From assembly GCF_037975245.1 (NCBI RefSeq), contig NC_092565.1, forward strand, positions 16,591,499 through 16,655,498: a stretch of 64,000 bases of DNA. The letters are read 5' to 3'. Positions within the stretch are counted from its first letter, which is position 1, and the number at the start of each line of letters is the position of its first letter. A model generated the notes under the pieces. That model saw only the letters and a list, made by a program, of their open reading frames with translations. It had not been told where the DNA came from and made no database searches. This stretch comes from Apostichopus japonicus. Its lineage: Eukaryota; Echinodermata; Holothuroidea; Aspidochirotida; Stichopodidae. The position numbers and the translations under genes are program-made. Of the stretch, positions 1 through 13,687 are shown one piece after another.

Positions 1-1308
1 ACAAAAATAAAAAATAAAAAAAATCATTGGATGAACAGGGAGATGTAAAATGCAGATATGAAGGCTTGAATAGTATTGGACAAAAAAAAATCCCCGAATT
101 TTTAATTGATTATTCCCCAAAATATCTAAGCTCAGTATCAACGCCAAAGAATACCCATAAGTATCATATGATAGAAGGTTCCACGGAATGTTTATGAATA
201 GTTTAACTAAAGCAAACTTGGGTGAATTAATTAAATTGTCAAATTTAGTAAACGGAGGTAGTCTCCAACGAATGTAATTTCCTTTACGATAGTGAGAATT
301 TGAAAATAAGAAAGTTTGAGAAGAGAATTCGTGTTTGTTATATAAATATCATTAATTAACTGATCTCGACAACTTTTGTTATTAGTCATTTACCATATCA
401 TTTTGTGTACTACTTTTGCTTTAATGTAAAGTGTTAATACAGAGGTCCAGACATTTTCCTTATTTCTTTCTTCCTTTCCTGCATGGAAGTGTGTTCTGCT
501 TTGTTTCCCTAAGCAATTATATCTGTATATTGCATATTGGCAACAACAAATAAATGAAATGAAATATAAAACTAAATGGACTTAGACTAAGACTCTCGGT
601 GGAAAGCACGTTTCTTGTTCTATAATGATGTGGCTTGCTTTTAAATGTGTCTCTTAAATAAAACATTTAGTTCATTTTCAATTGACAAAAATATACGTCA
701 GTTTAAAAGTGCCATCAAAGATTAGAATACGTCACCTTAATTAGATAGCGTTTTGCAGAAATATTTTAGAGTGACGATATGTAATAAGTGGCTATTTCAT
801 CAGTTTTTAAAATAATTGTTAAACCGCAAGATTGTAAAAAAATCAACAACTTAGCGTTTTGCAGAAAATTGTTGAAACGACGAGATAAACCTTTCATAAA
901 CTGTTATTTCAACCATTTAATTTTGGAACAATTTTGAATTTGCCGATGTGGAAAGGTGTCAACATTTGAACATTTTCCAGAATATTGGTGATATTACGAG
1001 ATGTTATAAGTTGTTAATTCAGCATTTTGCAGAAAATCGCTAATGTAAAGAAATTGTTATCTTGATGGCACGTGAAAGCTGCAACAAAGTATAACAGAGT
1101 ACAAAGTAGTATAAACAGGAAGTTAGCAAGTGAAAAGAATTGAAACTCCCATGTAGGCTTGGTACTCCTGAACAAATACGATTAATAAGAGAAAAGGGCA
1201 ATGTATTGTATTTATTTTCACAATTCAATACAAAGCAGTGTGGTAAAGTAGTAACGGGAAAATTCTAAATTTGGCGAGATATTCATCAACTTGTATCTAG
1301 TATGAAGC
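1..1308. repeat. Left flank of the segmental duplication, copy 1
   Basis: AT-rich DNA with no gene I can support. It aligns almost base for base with 44217-45529, so the tandem duplication starts at or before the window edge. Short open frames here have no recognisable content. Confidence 0.85.
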
Positions 1309-4300
1309 TTACACAAATAATCTATCTGGTCTTGCCAGGATAGGTTCATATCTATCCTGATGCTGACGGTGTTATACACAATCTATTTGGTCTTGCCAGG
1401 ATATAGGTTCATATCTATCCTGGTGCTGAGGGTGTTACACGCATAATCTATTTGGTCTTGCCAGGATAGGTTCATATCTATCCTAGTGCTGACGGTGTTA
1501 CACACATAATCTATTTGGTCTTGCCAGGATAGGTTCATATCTATCCTGATGCTGAGGGTGTTACAAACATAATCTAATTGGTCGAACCAGGATAGGTTCA
1601 TATCTATCCTGATGCTGAGGGTGTTACACACATAATCTATTTGGTCTTGCCAGGATAGGTTCATATCTATCCTGGTGTTGATGGTGTTACACAGTGTAAT
1701 CTATTGGTCTTGCCAGGATAGGTTCATATCTATCCTGGTGTTGACGGTGTTACACACATAATCTATTTGGTCTTGCCAGGATAGGTTCATATCTATCCTG
1801 GTGTTGATGGTGTTACACACATAATCTATTTGGTCTTGCCAGGATAGGTTCATATCTATCCTAGTGCTGACGGTGTTACACACATAATCTATTTGGTCTT
1901 GCCAGGATAGGTTCATATCTATCCTGATGCTGAGGGTGTTACAAACATAATCTAATTGGTCGAACCAGGATAGGTTCATATCTATCCTGATGCTGAGGGT
2001 GTTACACACATAATCTATTTGGTCTTGCCAGGATAGGTTCATATCTATCCTGGTGTTGATGGTGTTACACAGTGTAATCTATTGGTCTTGCCAGGATAGG
2101 TTCATATCTATCCTGGTGTTGACGGTGTTACACACATAATCTATCTGGTCTTGCCAGGATAGGTTCATATCTATCCTGGTGTTGATGGTGTTACACACAT
2201 AATCTATTTGGTCTTGCCAGGATAGGTTCATATCTATCCTGGTGTTGATGGTGTTACACACATAATCTATTTGGTCTTGCAAGGATAGGTTCATATCTGT
2301 CCTGGTGTTGATGGTTTTACACACATAATCTATTTGGTCTTGTCAGGATAGGTTCATATCTATCCTGGTGTTGACGGTGTTACACACATAATCTATTTGG
2401 TCTTGCCAGGATAGGTTCATATCTATTCTGAAACTGCGAGTATTACACACATAATCTATATGGTCTTGCCAGGATAGGTTCATATCTATCCTGGTGTTGA
2501 CGGTGTTACACACATAATCTATTTGGTTTTGCCAGGATAGATTCATATCTATCCTGGTGTTGATGGTGTTACACACATAATCTATCTGGTCTTGCCAGGA
2601 TAGGTTCATATCTATCCTGGTGTTAATGGTGTTACACACATAATCTATTTGGTCTTGCCAGGATAGGTTCATATCTATTCTGAAACTGCGAGTATTACAC
2701 ACATAATCTATTTGGTCTTGCCAGGATAGGTTCAAATCTATCCTGGTGTTGACGGTGTTACACACATAATCTATTTGGTTTTGCCAGGATAGGTTCATAT
2801 CTATCCTGATGCTGACGGTGTTATACACAATCTGTTTGGTCTTGCCAGGATATAGGTTCATATCTATCCTGGTGCTGAGGGTGTTACACGCATAATCTAT
2901 TTGGTCTTGCCAGGATAGGTTCATATCTATCCTAGTGCTGACGGTGTTACACACATAATCTATTTGGTCTTGCCAGGATAGGTTCATATCTATCCTGATG
3001 CTGAGGGTGTTACAAACATAATCTTATTGGTCTTGCCAGGATAGGTTCATATCTATCCTGATGCTGAGGGTGTTACACACATAATCTATTTGGTCTTGCC
3101 AGGATAGGTTCATATCTATCCTGGTGTTGATGGTGTTACACAGTGTAATCTATTGGTCTTGCCAGGATAGGTTCATATCTATCCTGGTGTTGACGGTGTT
3201 ACACACATAATCTATCTGGTCTTGCCAGGATAGGTTCATATCTATCCTGGTGTTGATGGTGTTACACACATAATCTATTTGGTCTTGCCAGGATAGGTTC
3301 ATATCTATCCTGGTGTTGACGGTGTTACACACATAATCTATTTGGTTTTGCCAGGATAGGTTCATATCTATCCTGGTGTTGATGGTGTTACACACATAAT
3401 CTATTTGGTCTTGCCAGGATAGGTTCATATCTATCCTGGTGTTGATGGTGTTACACACATAATCTATTTGGTCTTGCCAGGATCGGTTCATATCTATCCT
3501 GGTGTTGACGGTGTTACACACATAATCTATTTGGTTTTGCCAGGATAGGTTCATATCTATCCTGGTGTTGATGGTGTTACACACATAATCTATTTGGTTT
3601 TGCCAGGATAGGTTCATGTCTATCCTAGTGCTGACGGTCTTACAAACATAATCTATTTGGTCTTGTCAGGATAGGTTCATATCTATTCTGAAACTGCGAG
3701 TATTACACACATAATCTATTTGGTCTTGTCAGGATAGGTTCATATCTATCCTGGTGTTAATGGTGTTACACACATAATCTATTTGGTTTTGCCAGGATAG
3801 GTTCATGTCTATCCTTGTGCTGACGGTCTTACAAACATAATCTATTTGGTCTTGCCAGGATAGGTTCATATCTATTCTGGTGTTGACGGTGTTACACACA
3901 TAATCTATTAGGTTTTGCCAGGATAGGTTCATATCTATCCTAGTGTTGATGGTGTTACACACATAATCTATCTGGTCTTGCCAGGATAGGTTCATATCTA
4001 TCCTGGTGTTGATGGTGTTACACACATAATCTATTTGGTCTTGTCAGGATAGGTTCATATCTATCCTGGTGTTGATGGTGTTACACACATAATCTATTTG
4101 GTCTTGCCAGGATAGGTTCATATCTATCCTGGTGTTGATGGTGTTACACACATAATCTATTTGGTCTTGCCAGGATAGGTTCATATCTATCCTGGTGTTG
4201 ATGGTTTTACACACATAATCTATTTGGTCTTGCCAGGATAGGTTCATATCTATCCTGGTGTTGACGGTGTTACACACATAATCTATTTGGTCTTGCCAGG

Positions 4301-6556
4301 ATAGGTTCATATCTATCCTGGTGTTGATGGTGTTACACACATAATCTATTTGGTCTTGTCAGGATAGGTTCATATCTATCCTGGTGTTGATGGTGTTACA
4401 CACATAATCTATTTGGTCTTGCCAGGATAGGTTCATATCTATCCTGGTGTTGATGGTGTTACACACATAATCTATTTGGTCTTGCCAGGATAGGTTCATA
4501 TCTATCCTGGTGTTGATGGTTTTACACACATAATCTATTTGGTCTTGCCAGGATAGGTTCATATCTATCCTGGTGTTGACGGTGTTACACACATAATCTA
4601 TTTGGTTTTGCCAGGATCGGTTCATATCTATCCTGGTGTTGACGGTGTTACACACATAATCTATTTGGTTTTGCCAGGATAGGTTCATATCTATCCTGGT
4701 GTTGATGGTGTTACACACATAATCTATTTGGTTTTGCCAGGATAGGTTCATGTCTATCCTAGTGCTGACGGTCTTACAAACATAATCTATTTGGTCTTGT
4801 CAGGATAGGTTCATATCTATTCTGAAACTGCGAGTATTACACACATAATCTATTTGGTCTTGTCAGGATAGGTTCATATCTATCCTGGTGTTAATGGTGT
4901 TACACACATAATCTATTTGGTTTTGCCAGGATAGGTTCATGTCTGTCCTTGTGCTGACGGTCTTACAAACATAATCTATTTGGTCTTGCCAGGATAGGTT
5001 CATATCTATTCTGGTGTTGACGGTGTTACACACATAATCTATTAGGTTTTGCCAGGATAGGTTCATATCTATCCTAGTGTTGATGGTGTTACACACATAA
5101 TCTATCTGGTCTTGCCAGGATAGGTTCATATCTATCCTGGTGTTGATGGTGTTACACACATAATCTATTTGGTCTTGTCAGGATAGGTTCATATCTATCC
5201 TGGTGTTGATGGTGTTACACACATAATCTATTTGGTCTTGCCAGGATAGGTTCATATCTATCCTGGTGTTGATGGTGTTACACACATAATCTATTTGGTC
5301 TTGCCAGGATAGGTTCATATCTATCCTGGTGTTGATGGTTTTACACACATAATCTATTTGGTCTTGCCAGGATAGGTTCATATCTATCCTGGTGTTGACG
5401 GTGTTACACACATAATCTATTTGGTCTTGCCAGGATAGGTTCATATCTATCCTGGTGTTGATGGTGTTACACACATAATCTATTTGGTCTTGTCAGGATA
5501 GGTTCATATCTATCCTGGTGTTGATGGTGTTACACACATAATCTATTTGGTCTTGCCAGGATAGGTTCATATCTATCCTGGTGTTGATGGTGTTACACAC
5601 ATAATCTATTTGGTCTTGCCAGGATAGGTTCATATCTATCCTGGTGTTGATGGTTTTACACACATAATCTATTTGGTCTTGCCAGGATAGGTTCATATCT
5701 ATCCTGGTGTTGACGGTGTTACACACATAATCTATTTGGTCTTGCCAGGATAGGTTCATATCTATCCTGGTGTTGATGGTGTTACACACATAATCTATCT
5801 GATCTTGCCAGGATAGGTTCATATCTATCCTGGTGTTAATGGTGTTACACACATAATCTATTTGGTCTTGCCAGGATAGTTTCATATCTATTCTGAAACT
5901 GCGAGTATTACACACATAATCTATTTGGTCTTGCCAGGAGATGTTCATATCTATCCTGGTGTTGATGGTGTTACACACATAATCTATTTGGTCTTGCCAG
6001 GATAGGTTCATATATATTCTGAAACTGCGAGTATTACACACATAATCTATTTGGTCTTGCCAGGATAGGTTCATATCTATCCTGGTGTTGACGGTGTTAC
6101 ACACATAATCTATCTGGTCTTGCCAGGATAGGTTCATATCTATCCTGGTGTTGATGGTGTTACACACATAATCTATTTGGTCTTGCCAGGATAGGTTAAT
6201 ATCTATCCTGGTGTTGATGGTGTTACACACATAATCTATTTGGTCTTGCCAGGATAGGTTCATATCTATCCTGGTGTTGACGGTGTTACACACATAATCT
6301 CTCTGGTCTTGCCAGGATAGGTTCATATCTATCCTGGTGTTGATGGTGTTACACACATAATCTATTTGGTCTTGCCAGGATAGGTTCATCTCTATCCTGG
6401 TGTTGATGGTGTTACACACATGATCTATTTGGTCTTGCCAGGATAGGTTTATATCTATCCTGGTGTTGATGGAATTACACACATAATCTATTTGGTCTTA
6501 TCAGGATAGGTTCATATATAACCTATTGCTGTCTTACATACGTAATCTATTTAGTC
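1309..6556. repeat. 63-bp minisatellite, array 1 of copy 1 (about 83 units)
   Basis: Head-to-tail units of 63 bp with no spacers. Each unit contains an inverted repeat, CCAGGATAG / CTATCCTGG, around the 8-nt loop GTTCATAT. In some units the loop-side base is changed (TTCATACC) and the arms grow to ten pairs. Variant units recur at fixed distances: a block around 3607 with rare variants (CATGTC, and a unit with GAAACTGCGAGTATT) reappears 1,134 bp later (18 units), and a TATACACAATCTRTTTGG block at about 1368 recurs near 2817 (23 units), so blocks of units were duplicated. Because 63 is divisible by three, a 21-residue frame stays open on the minus strand over long stretches; I regard that as a by-product. 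The last units (6500-6556) are degenerate. The equivalent array in copy 2 has only about six units. Confidence 0.97.
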
Positions 6557-6712
6557 GTCAGTTGCGAAATGTTGAATAATTTAACCAGACAGTGCACCAC
6601 CATACAACTTTGACGAATCAACTGTGACAAAGTTTGTATAAGTTAATTAGTTCCTCCTTTTTTTTTATTGTGTTTATAACCACGCTACCACAGACATCTT
6701 TGAAAAGAAGCA

Positions 6713-6750
6713 TATAAATAAGAACAGTAGAGCCGTTTTTTTGTCAGACG
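6713..6750 (+). promoter_or_regulatory. TATA box and initiator of the LRR receptor gene, copy 1
   Basis: TATAAATA lies at 6713-6720, and a TCAGAC initiator-like sequence has its A at 6746, about 33 nt downstream, the normal spacing for a focused TATA promoter. The start codon follows about 40 nt later. The same pair is kept in copy 2 at 46398 and 46430. The minisatellite ends about 160 bp upstream. Confidence 0.6.
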
Positions 6751-6787
6751 ACAATTCCCTCCGTGCACACGAATTGGCGGTTTAGTG

Positions 6788-9700
6788 ATGGAACCGTTAC
6801 CCATTTGGTGTTACTTTCTTTTATTAGGGTCCATGCAGGCAGTTAATCCAGTAACTGCTATCAAGAATGACTGCCCGCTCGCAGGTAAGGTTTATTTAAT
6901 AATGCGCTCTCTGATTTTAAAAATGTAGCCAAAACACTTAATCGTGGAATGGTATCGGGGAGTGGGGAGACAAGTGCGACTGGCAATTTCTTTCTATAAT
7001 AAGATATAAAATAGAAATAAAGACGAACAAAAGCTATATTGTAAGTACTTACCGACGTTTATACGCGGTCATCCGTTGTTTTATGTAGTACTTGTACTTG
7101 TACTAAGTATAGTTTTTAAATGGAGTAATTCACATGTTGTTTAGTTATTTATTTACTCATTTCAACTTTATTTTGCCAGAGAGGGTTACTCGGTTTGTCG
7201 AGACTTATCTCCCACGAGGCCCTATTAAATAAAGTTGTTCAAAACATATTGGTGTAAAATGCAATAATAAGTCTGAATGTAAAAAAAAACAAGATGTAAA
7301 AAGATCATAAAAGATAGATATACTAAATGTAAACGAAAAAAAAATGCCCAATTTAAAACTCTGAATGGAAGCACCAACATGTAAACTGAACATAAAACTA
7401 ATTTAATAGATAGATAACGGTAAACGGATAAATTGATCCCCAATGAAAAACATATACATATAAAATAGGTTAGATGTTACAAAGCTAAATATCATAAACT
7501 TAAGAATTTTTCAAAAAATTGTAAGATCTGTAGAACATTTGCATAAATTAACATAAATATACAATTTCTTTCACAAATCTTTAAAACTGCTAAATTTGTG
7601 TGCATTTCTGTCAAATGGAGGCAACTCATTCCATTCTTTTGTAGCAATACATGAAACTCTTTTCTAATGTATTTCGGTCCTCTTGACGTCACAGACCGTA
7701 GAGCATAATTGTGGCCATTTCATATGGCGGTATACATCTCATTCATATAATTGGGTGCTAATCCGTTAGGAGATTTAAATACAATAATTAATCGTTCATA
7801 TATTGAATGTACATCAAAAGAACATTAAAATGGTCACATTATCTTGCGTGATAAGTTGCGCTTAATGTAATTATAGCAGCACTTTTTTGCAGCTTAGTTA
7901 TCGTATTAATATATCCCTGATTACATGATCCCGATAAAAGATTGCAGTAATCGAGGTACGGAAGAGTGTATCCATTATAATATAAAACTCAAGTTGGCAC
8001 ACCAGTATATTGCTTCATTAGAAGGCCAACCTGGTGCTGACAGTCTTACACACATAATCCATTTGTTCTTGCCAGGATAGTTTCATAATATCCTGATGCT
8101 GACGGTCTTATATACATAATCTATTTGGTCTTGTCAGGATAGGTTCAAATCTATCCTGATGCTGAGGGTCTTATATACATAAACTATTTGGTCTTGTCAG
8201 GATAGGTTCATACCTATCCTGGTGCTGACGGTTTTACACAAATCTATTTGGTCTTGTCAGGATAGGTTCATATCTATCCTGGTGCTGACGGTCTCACACA
8301 CATAATCTATTTGGTCTTGTCAGGATAGGTTCATACCTATCCTGATGCTGACGGTCTTACATACATAAGCTATTTGGTCTTGTCAGGACAGGTTCATATC
8401 TATCCTGATGCTGACGGTTTACACTCATAATCTATTTGTTCTTGCCAGGATAGGTTCATACCTATCCTGATGCTGAGGGTGTTACACACATCATCTGTTT
8501 GGTCTTGCCAGGATAGTTCATATCTATCCTGGTGCTGACGGTCTTACATACATAATCTATTTGGTCTTGTCAGGACAGGTTCATACCTATCCTGATGCTG
8601 ACGGTCTTATATACATAATCTATTTGGTCTTGTCAGGATAGGTTCATACCTATCCTGATGCTGACGGTCTTACATACATAATCTATTTGGTCTTGTCAGG
8701 ACAGGTTCATACCTATCCTGATGCTGACGGTCTTACATACATAATCTATTTGGTCTTGTCAGGACAGGTTCATACCTATCCTGATGCTGACGGTCTTACA
8801 TACATAATCTATTTGGTCTTGTCAGGCTAGGTTCATACCTATCCTGGTGCTGACGGTCTTACATACATAATCTATTTGTTCTTGTCAGGATCCTGATGCT
8901 GACGGTATTACATACATAATCTATTTGGTCTTGCCAGGATAGGTTCATACTTATCCTGGTGCTGACGGTATTACACACATAATCTATTTGATCTTGCCAG
9001 GATAGGTTTATACCTATCCTGGTGCTGAGGGTGTTACACACATAATCTGTTTGGTCTTGCCAGGATAGTTCATATCTATCCTGACACCTCAGAGCCTTTT
9101 ACATTTTACATTTGCAAGTTGATTTACATTCATATGCACTTAGAAGGTCAGTATTTGTTAATGTACGTTACCTTTGTCTTGAAAAGACTACAGCATTTAG
9201 TTTCGTCTATATTTATTACCATCATATTATTACTACATCTATATTCGTATATCTTCAGTTTAATTTGTGTAAAAATTATGAGATAAGTCCGTTATGGTTT
9301 TCCCCACTAACATGGAAAAGTTGTATACGTCTCCATACACATTAGCGTTGCAGTGTGATCGACATAAATCAAAGTGATTAATTTAGAGTAAAAAACGGTA
9401 ATGGACCAACAATAGATCCCTGCAGTGGCACACCGCTTTGCATGGTCATGCAGGTTGAATGAACCCCATTATAACAACGACGCTTTGAATTATATCACAC
9501 AGGTAAGACTTTAACCGTTCAAAACAATCTTTGGAGCATTGATATATACTTAGTATTTTTTACAATATAGTAGCATGGATGACTAATCAAACGCCTATAC
9601 GTAAATCTATTAGAATTGACTTACCATAAGTCCTTTTTCTACATCCAACCGTCTATCAATAACTAATAATGCTGTCTCACACGAATGCATTGCCATGAAT

Positions 9701-12700
9701 CCAGATTGTGCTACTCGTGGTAAATTAAACTTTTCAACCTATTCGTGAAGAGATCCATATACAGGGGTGTAGGAGCCGGGGGGCGGGGCACTGGGGGAAA
9801 GTGCCCTCATTTTTTTCCAAAATAGCAAATGTGCCCTACTGACAAATAAAATGCGCCCCTTTGATGAAGAACTGTCTTTTGGATATCTGAAGCCTTTGTT
9901 ATTTTAATATTTTTTTAAATTATTTCTTTTGAGTCTGTAGATGCTATTTCTAAAATAGCATCCCATATCTTGCTGTAGCACGGTTAACAATAAACAATCT
10001 CAATAAATAGTATTGATAGCATACTAACACATCATATATATTTAAGTGATATGGCCGGTGTGTATCAGTTTATAGTATAACGAGTGGTGGTTGTGGAATG
10101 AGGAAGTGCCCCTCTGATGTTGTGACCCCCACTTTTTGGAAGTTTCCTACCCCATGTCGATGTACATTTTTGTCCAAGGTCTTTTTGAAACTACGGTTAT
10201 CACTGATATTGGTCTATAATTCCACACGTCTAGTTTCGACCCATTGTCGTAGGTAGGTATCACTTTTGCCACCGTCCATCTGGACGCCGGGAAAACATAT
10301 AAGTTGCCCACTTTTTTTAACATGTTAGCGCTGATTTTATCGGTACCCGTAGCTGTTGAATTATCAAGATGCTGTAGATACCTAATAACAAATTCATGTG
10401 ATAATTTAGGAATATTTAACAGAAATCCATTTGAAATCTCTGACAATACATATTGCTTTAACGTTTCCATACTTTTGTTTTCCTGTGAATTCTGGCTTGT
10501 CGCAAATTTGTTTGCTACAGATGTAAAAAGAAAAGAAAATAATTTGCGATATCGATATCGTTATTGATATCTGTATCAAGTACCTGTAAGATAGATGTAG
10601 CCCAACATTGTCACGTGTTCCCCATTGATTGTACATTTCTCAAAGCTTGCCAGATATATATTTCCATTATTCTTTAAGATTTCATTTTTACAACGGGTCT
10701 GTTTGGCAAGTCTGTGTTGCATTGTTTGTAGCTATTTTGACGATGGATATACTGTATGGGCTGGGTTAATAAGAACATTTCTTAGCACTTAACAGGCGCG
10801 TATCCAGGATTTTCTAACCCGGGGGGCCCGAATTACTATCTAAGCGGAGCGCCACCATCGGCTGTCGCACAGCGTACAAGAAAATTTCTGATTTTGATAC
10901 CACCCAGATCACCGGAATGGCACTTCTCAGGCTTGAAAATAGCCAACCAGATGTACACTTTTTGCCTGAGAACCAAGTATTTCCCAATAGTTTTTTTCCA
11001 TCCATAACCTTTTTGAAGATTGTCACCAGTCACAAAACATGTTTGACCTCATCGCATCTCCCGTGGATCATTGCTTTTGTCTAGGTGATTCTACGTCGCG
11101 GCACACAATATACGTCAGCCCCACATTTCAAGGTTTTAAGCCCATTGTTTGTTCAGAATTTGAAAATTCACGTTTCTCGTGAATAAACTCACCTCAAAAC
11201 ATACCCATAACGTTGCACAAAATTTCATCTATGGACAAACAATATAGAAAAACCTCCTTCAACCCCTAACAGACCGGTCAAAATTGCACGAGTAGAGGGA
11301 AGTGCTGTGATGAAGAATGTTGGTCAGAAATTTTCGAAAATTCAGACACAGTTAATTTCTTGGTGTACAAATATTAAAACCTCTTATAACGGCCAGTATA
11401 AACCTTCACACAAAACCTTAACACACATAGGCTTAGGAGGCGAAGGGTGGGGGTGGGGGCTGCAGCCCCTAATTCGCCATTACTAATGTAAAAGAGAGTT
11501 TTGACCAACGGCCGCGGAAGCACTTTTAATCTGGGGGGGGAGGGGGTGGGCACCGACACCAAAGGGCACTTTGCAGAAATTCGATTGGACTGATGCAGCC
11601 TTATATTTAGTACCCTTTATAACTCTTATTGTATTATCTTATTTGCGAATACACATCACTCCATCAACGCCCCCCATCCCCTCAAGGAAAATGTGCATAC
11701 TAGCACTACAATATCCAATGTGTAAATTGGGAAACAAGGAACAAGTTTTCTTTTGAGACAAAATGAGGTGAAATCATGCTAGTTGCTAATGTAGGAATCT
11801 TCCGAATTTGAGTTTATTTCTTGTTAATATCTTAACACATTTTTTCCATTCGAAGTAGCTTTGAGTTTGACCCACAGAAATTCATCAAAAGTCAAGGGCG
11901 TAGCTAGGATTTGCAAAGTATATGCACGACTATCTGAGCGGAGCGCCACCATCGGTTGGCGCGGAGCGTGCAATAAAAGTTTTGGTTTTACAAACCCCTC
12001 AGATGGCCGGAAACGGCCCTTCCCGAGTGTTCATTCTGGTTCCCTGGCCTCTTGCTAACTTGAGACACCTCAATTTTTACATAGAAAAAGGGCACATTTT
12101 TAACCTGAGGAAAAGTGGAGGGGGGGGGGCACGTGCCCCTGTGCCCCCCGGTTCCGCCGCCCTTGTTTTTTTTGCGAAATTTTTGGCTATTTTGTTCGGG
12201 CAAGTCGGACAATTTTGAGGCTGTTCATCCTGTAACGCCATTTTCATGCTCACTGATATGATGTGATATCTACTGTTTGCTTTACAAATTTAAACAGGCT
12301 CGTAGCGAGGAATTTGCCAAGGGAGGGGCGAAGCCTGTAGGCAAATTATCTAAGCGTAGCGCCACCATAAGTTTGCGCGAAGCGTAAAAGAAAATTTTGT
12401 CCGAAAATGCCTCCCAGATCGCTGGAAATGGCACTTCCCACCACCATTTGTTGGCGCGAAGCGTACAAGCAAATTTTGGCCGAAAATGGAAATGGCACTT
12501 CCCAGGCCTTGTAAGTTGCATCTAAGCACTTTCTATTTTATTTTTGAAATTACAAGCGATATCATAAAAAATAATGCTGAAGGGGGGGGGGTCGCCCCTT
12601 CCCGAAATGCGTCATGTTCGAGTTCGAGACCAGCCACAGTTGGTTTCATAGCACAATTCTACAATTGTTTAAGACGTATATAAACACACACGCGTTATGA

Positions 12701-13648
12701 CAGACCATATATAGTATATATATATAGATCATGAGTGAGAGAGGAAAAATGGAAACGTCAAAAATGGAGTTGTCGATGTAAGGGGTAGGGTGAGGCACAC
12801 GCCACTTCCGAAATCCTTGATCCGTCACTGGCTACCCTGTGTATGTAATAGGGATCAGCGCTGTAACGATGTCACTGTTCCTCTTTCTCTTCCCGGTGTC
12901 TTGGCGTGTTCTAGCTTCTACTCTCTCCTTTTCTTCTTTTTTTTTCTCTTTCTTCTTTTTCGTTTCCCTTCCTTCCTCTCACCTCCTCTTTTTTCCTTCT
13001 CTTTTTTTTTCTCTCCTCTCTTTCTTACCCGGGGGGCGCGCGCCCCCAACGCCCCCCTGGATACGCGCCTGCTTAATGTTCGTTGTAGAAACGAAGGAAT
13101 TCAAACATGTCTTGAGGCGTTAACATTAAATGTTGATATATAACATTATTGCATTTTATTTTTTTTGTAAATGTTTTATGATTTACAGCTTGTTCTCATA
13201 CATACATGTCAAGGAATCACTGAGCTAGTTGGATGTCTGTGTTAATGTGTTACTTAAAATTCTTGTAAAGTTTTGAGCTAAATTTCAACATGATCTAGTC
13301 TCACTATCATTTTTGATACTTTTGCAACTTAGGCAGAAGGAAACTTTAAGATGTCAGTGGCATACATTTATGTACTTGTGATCAGAGGTTTATAAACCTG
13401 ACAACTCACCATGTCCAGCATATACGAGCTTTAGAATATACAATTTTACAACAGGGAGTGAAAAATTGTGGCCAAATGCAGATGATCCAGTCATCACGAT
13501 TGGAACACCAGACAAAACTTAATCCGTCTGTGAGACATCTAATGTAATGATCATTTTTTCACTTGTTCTTTTGTAAATTAATTTACTTTCTTTGTAAAGC
13601 GCCTTGAGCAGTGACTTTTGGTTACTGATTTGGCGCTATATAAGTCTC

Positions 13649-13687
<39 letters not shown>

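Larger units (their letters stand above)
7480..10700 (-). mobile_element. Broken non-LTR retrotransposon (CR1/L2/Jockey-like RT), copy 1
   Basis: Read on the minus strand, pieces of one reverse transcriptase appear in order. 10470-10160: TGTDKISANMLKK and NYRPIS, the RT finger region. 9750-9640: an AQSGFMAKQSCETALL segment. About 9560-9370: a degenerate G-V-P-x-Q-G-S-I-x-G-P-L. About 9200: a KTK-type motif. 8035-7500: LPYLDYCN, INTITKLQKSAA, HNYALRS and the C-terminal end. The frame has many stops and shifts and no intact YADD, so it is dead. It is cut by a hAT-like MITE (9762-10156) and by the second minisatellite array (8031-9092). No endonuclease domain is seen upstream. The counterpart in copy 2 is 54350-58300. 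Confidence 0.75.

Noticed and set aside
1383-6482. Long minus-strand open frames repeating MNLSWQDQIDYVCNT (up to 329 residues)
   Set aside because: They follow from a 63-bp unit divisible by three that happens to lack stops. Frames break wherever a unit has an indel, differences between units do not spare the protein, and there is no start, splice or promoter context. I keep a small doubt, since a secreted 21-residue repeat protein cannot be fully excluded without transcripts.
1309-6556. CRISPR-like array
   Set aside because: Units are directly adjacent with no unique spacers, the genome is animal, and no cas genes are present.
12790-13143. Open frames over pyrimidine- or purine-rich tracts (also 14778-15087, 16552-16939, 59585-59909)
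   Set aside because: Low-complexity runs of Ser/Phe/Leu or Lys/Arg/Glu on both strands within hAT-like repeats; no domain or splice support.
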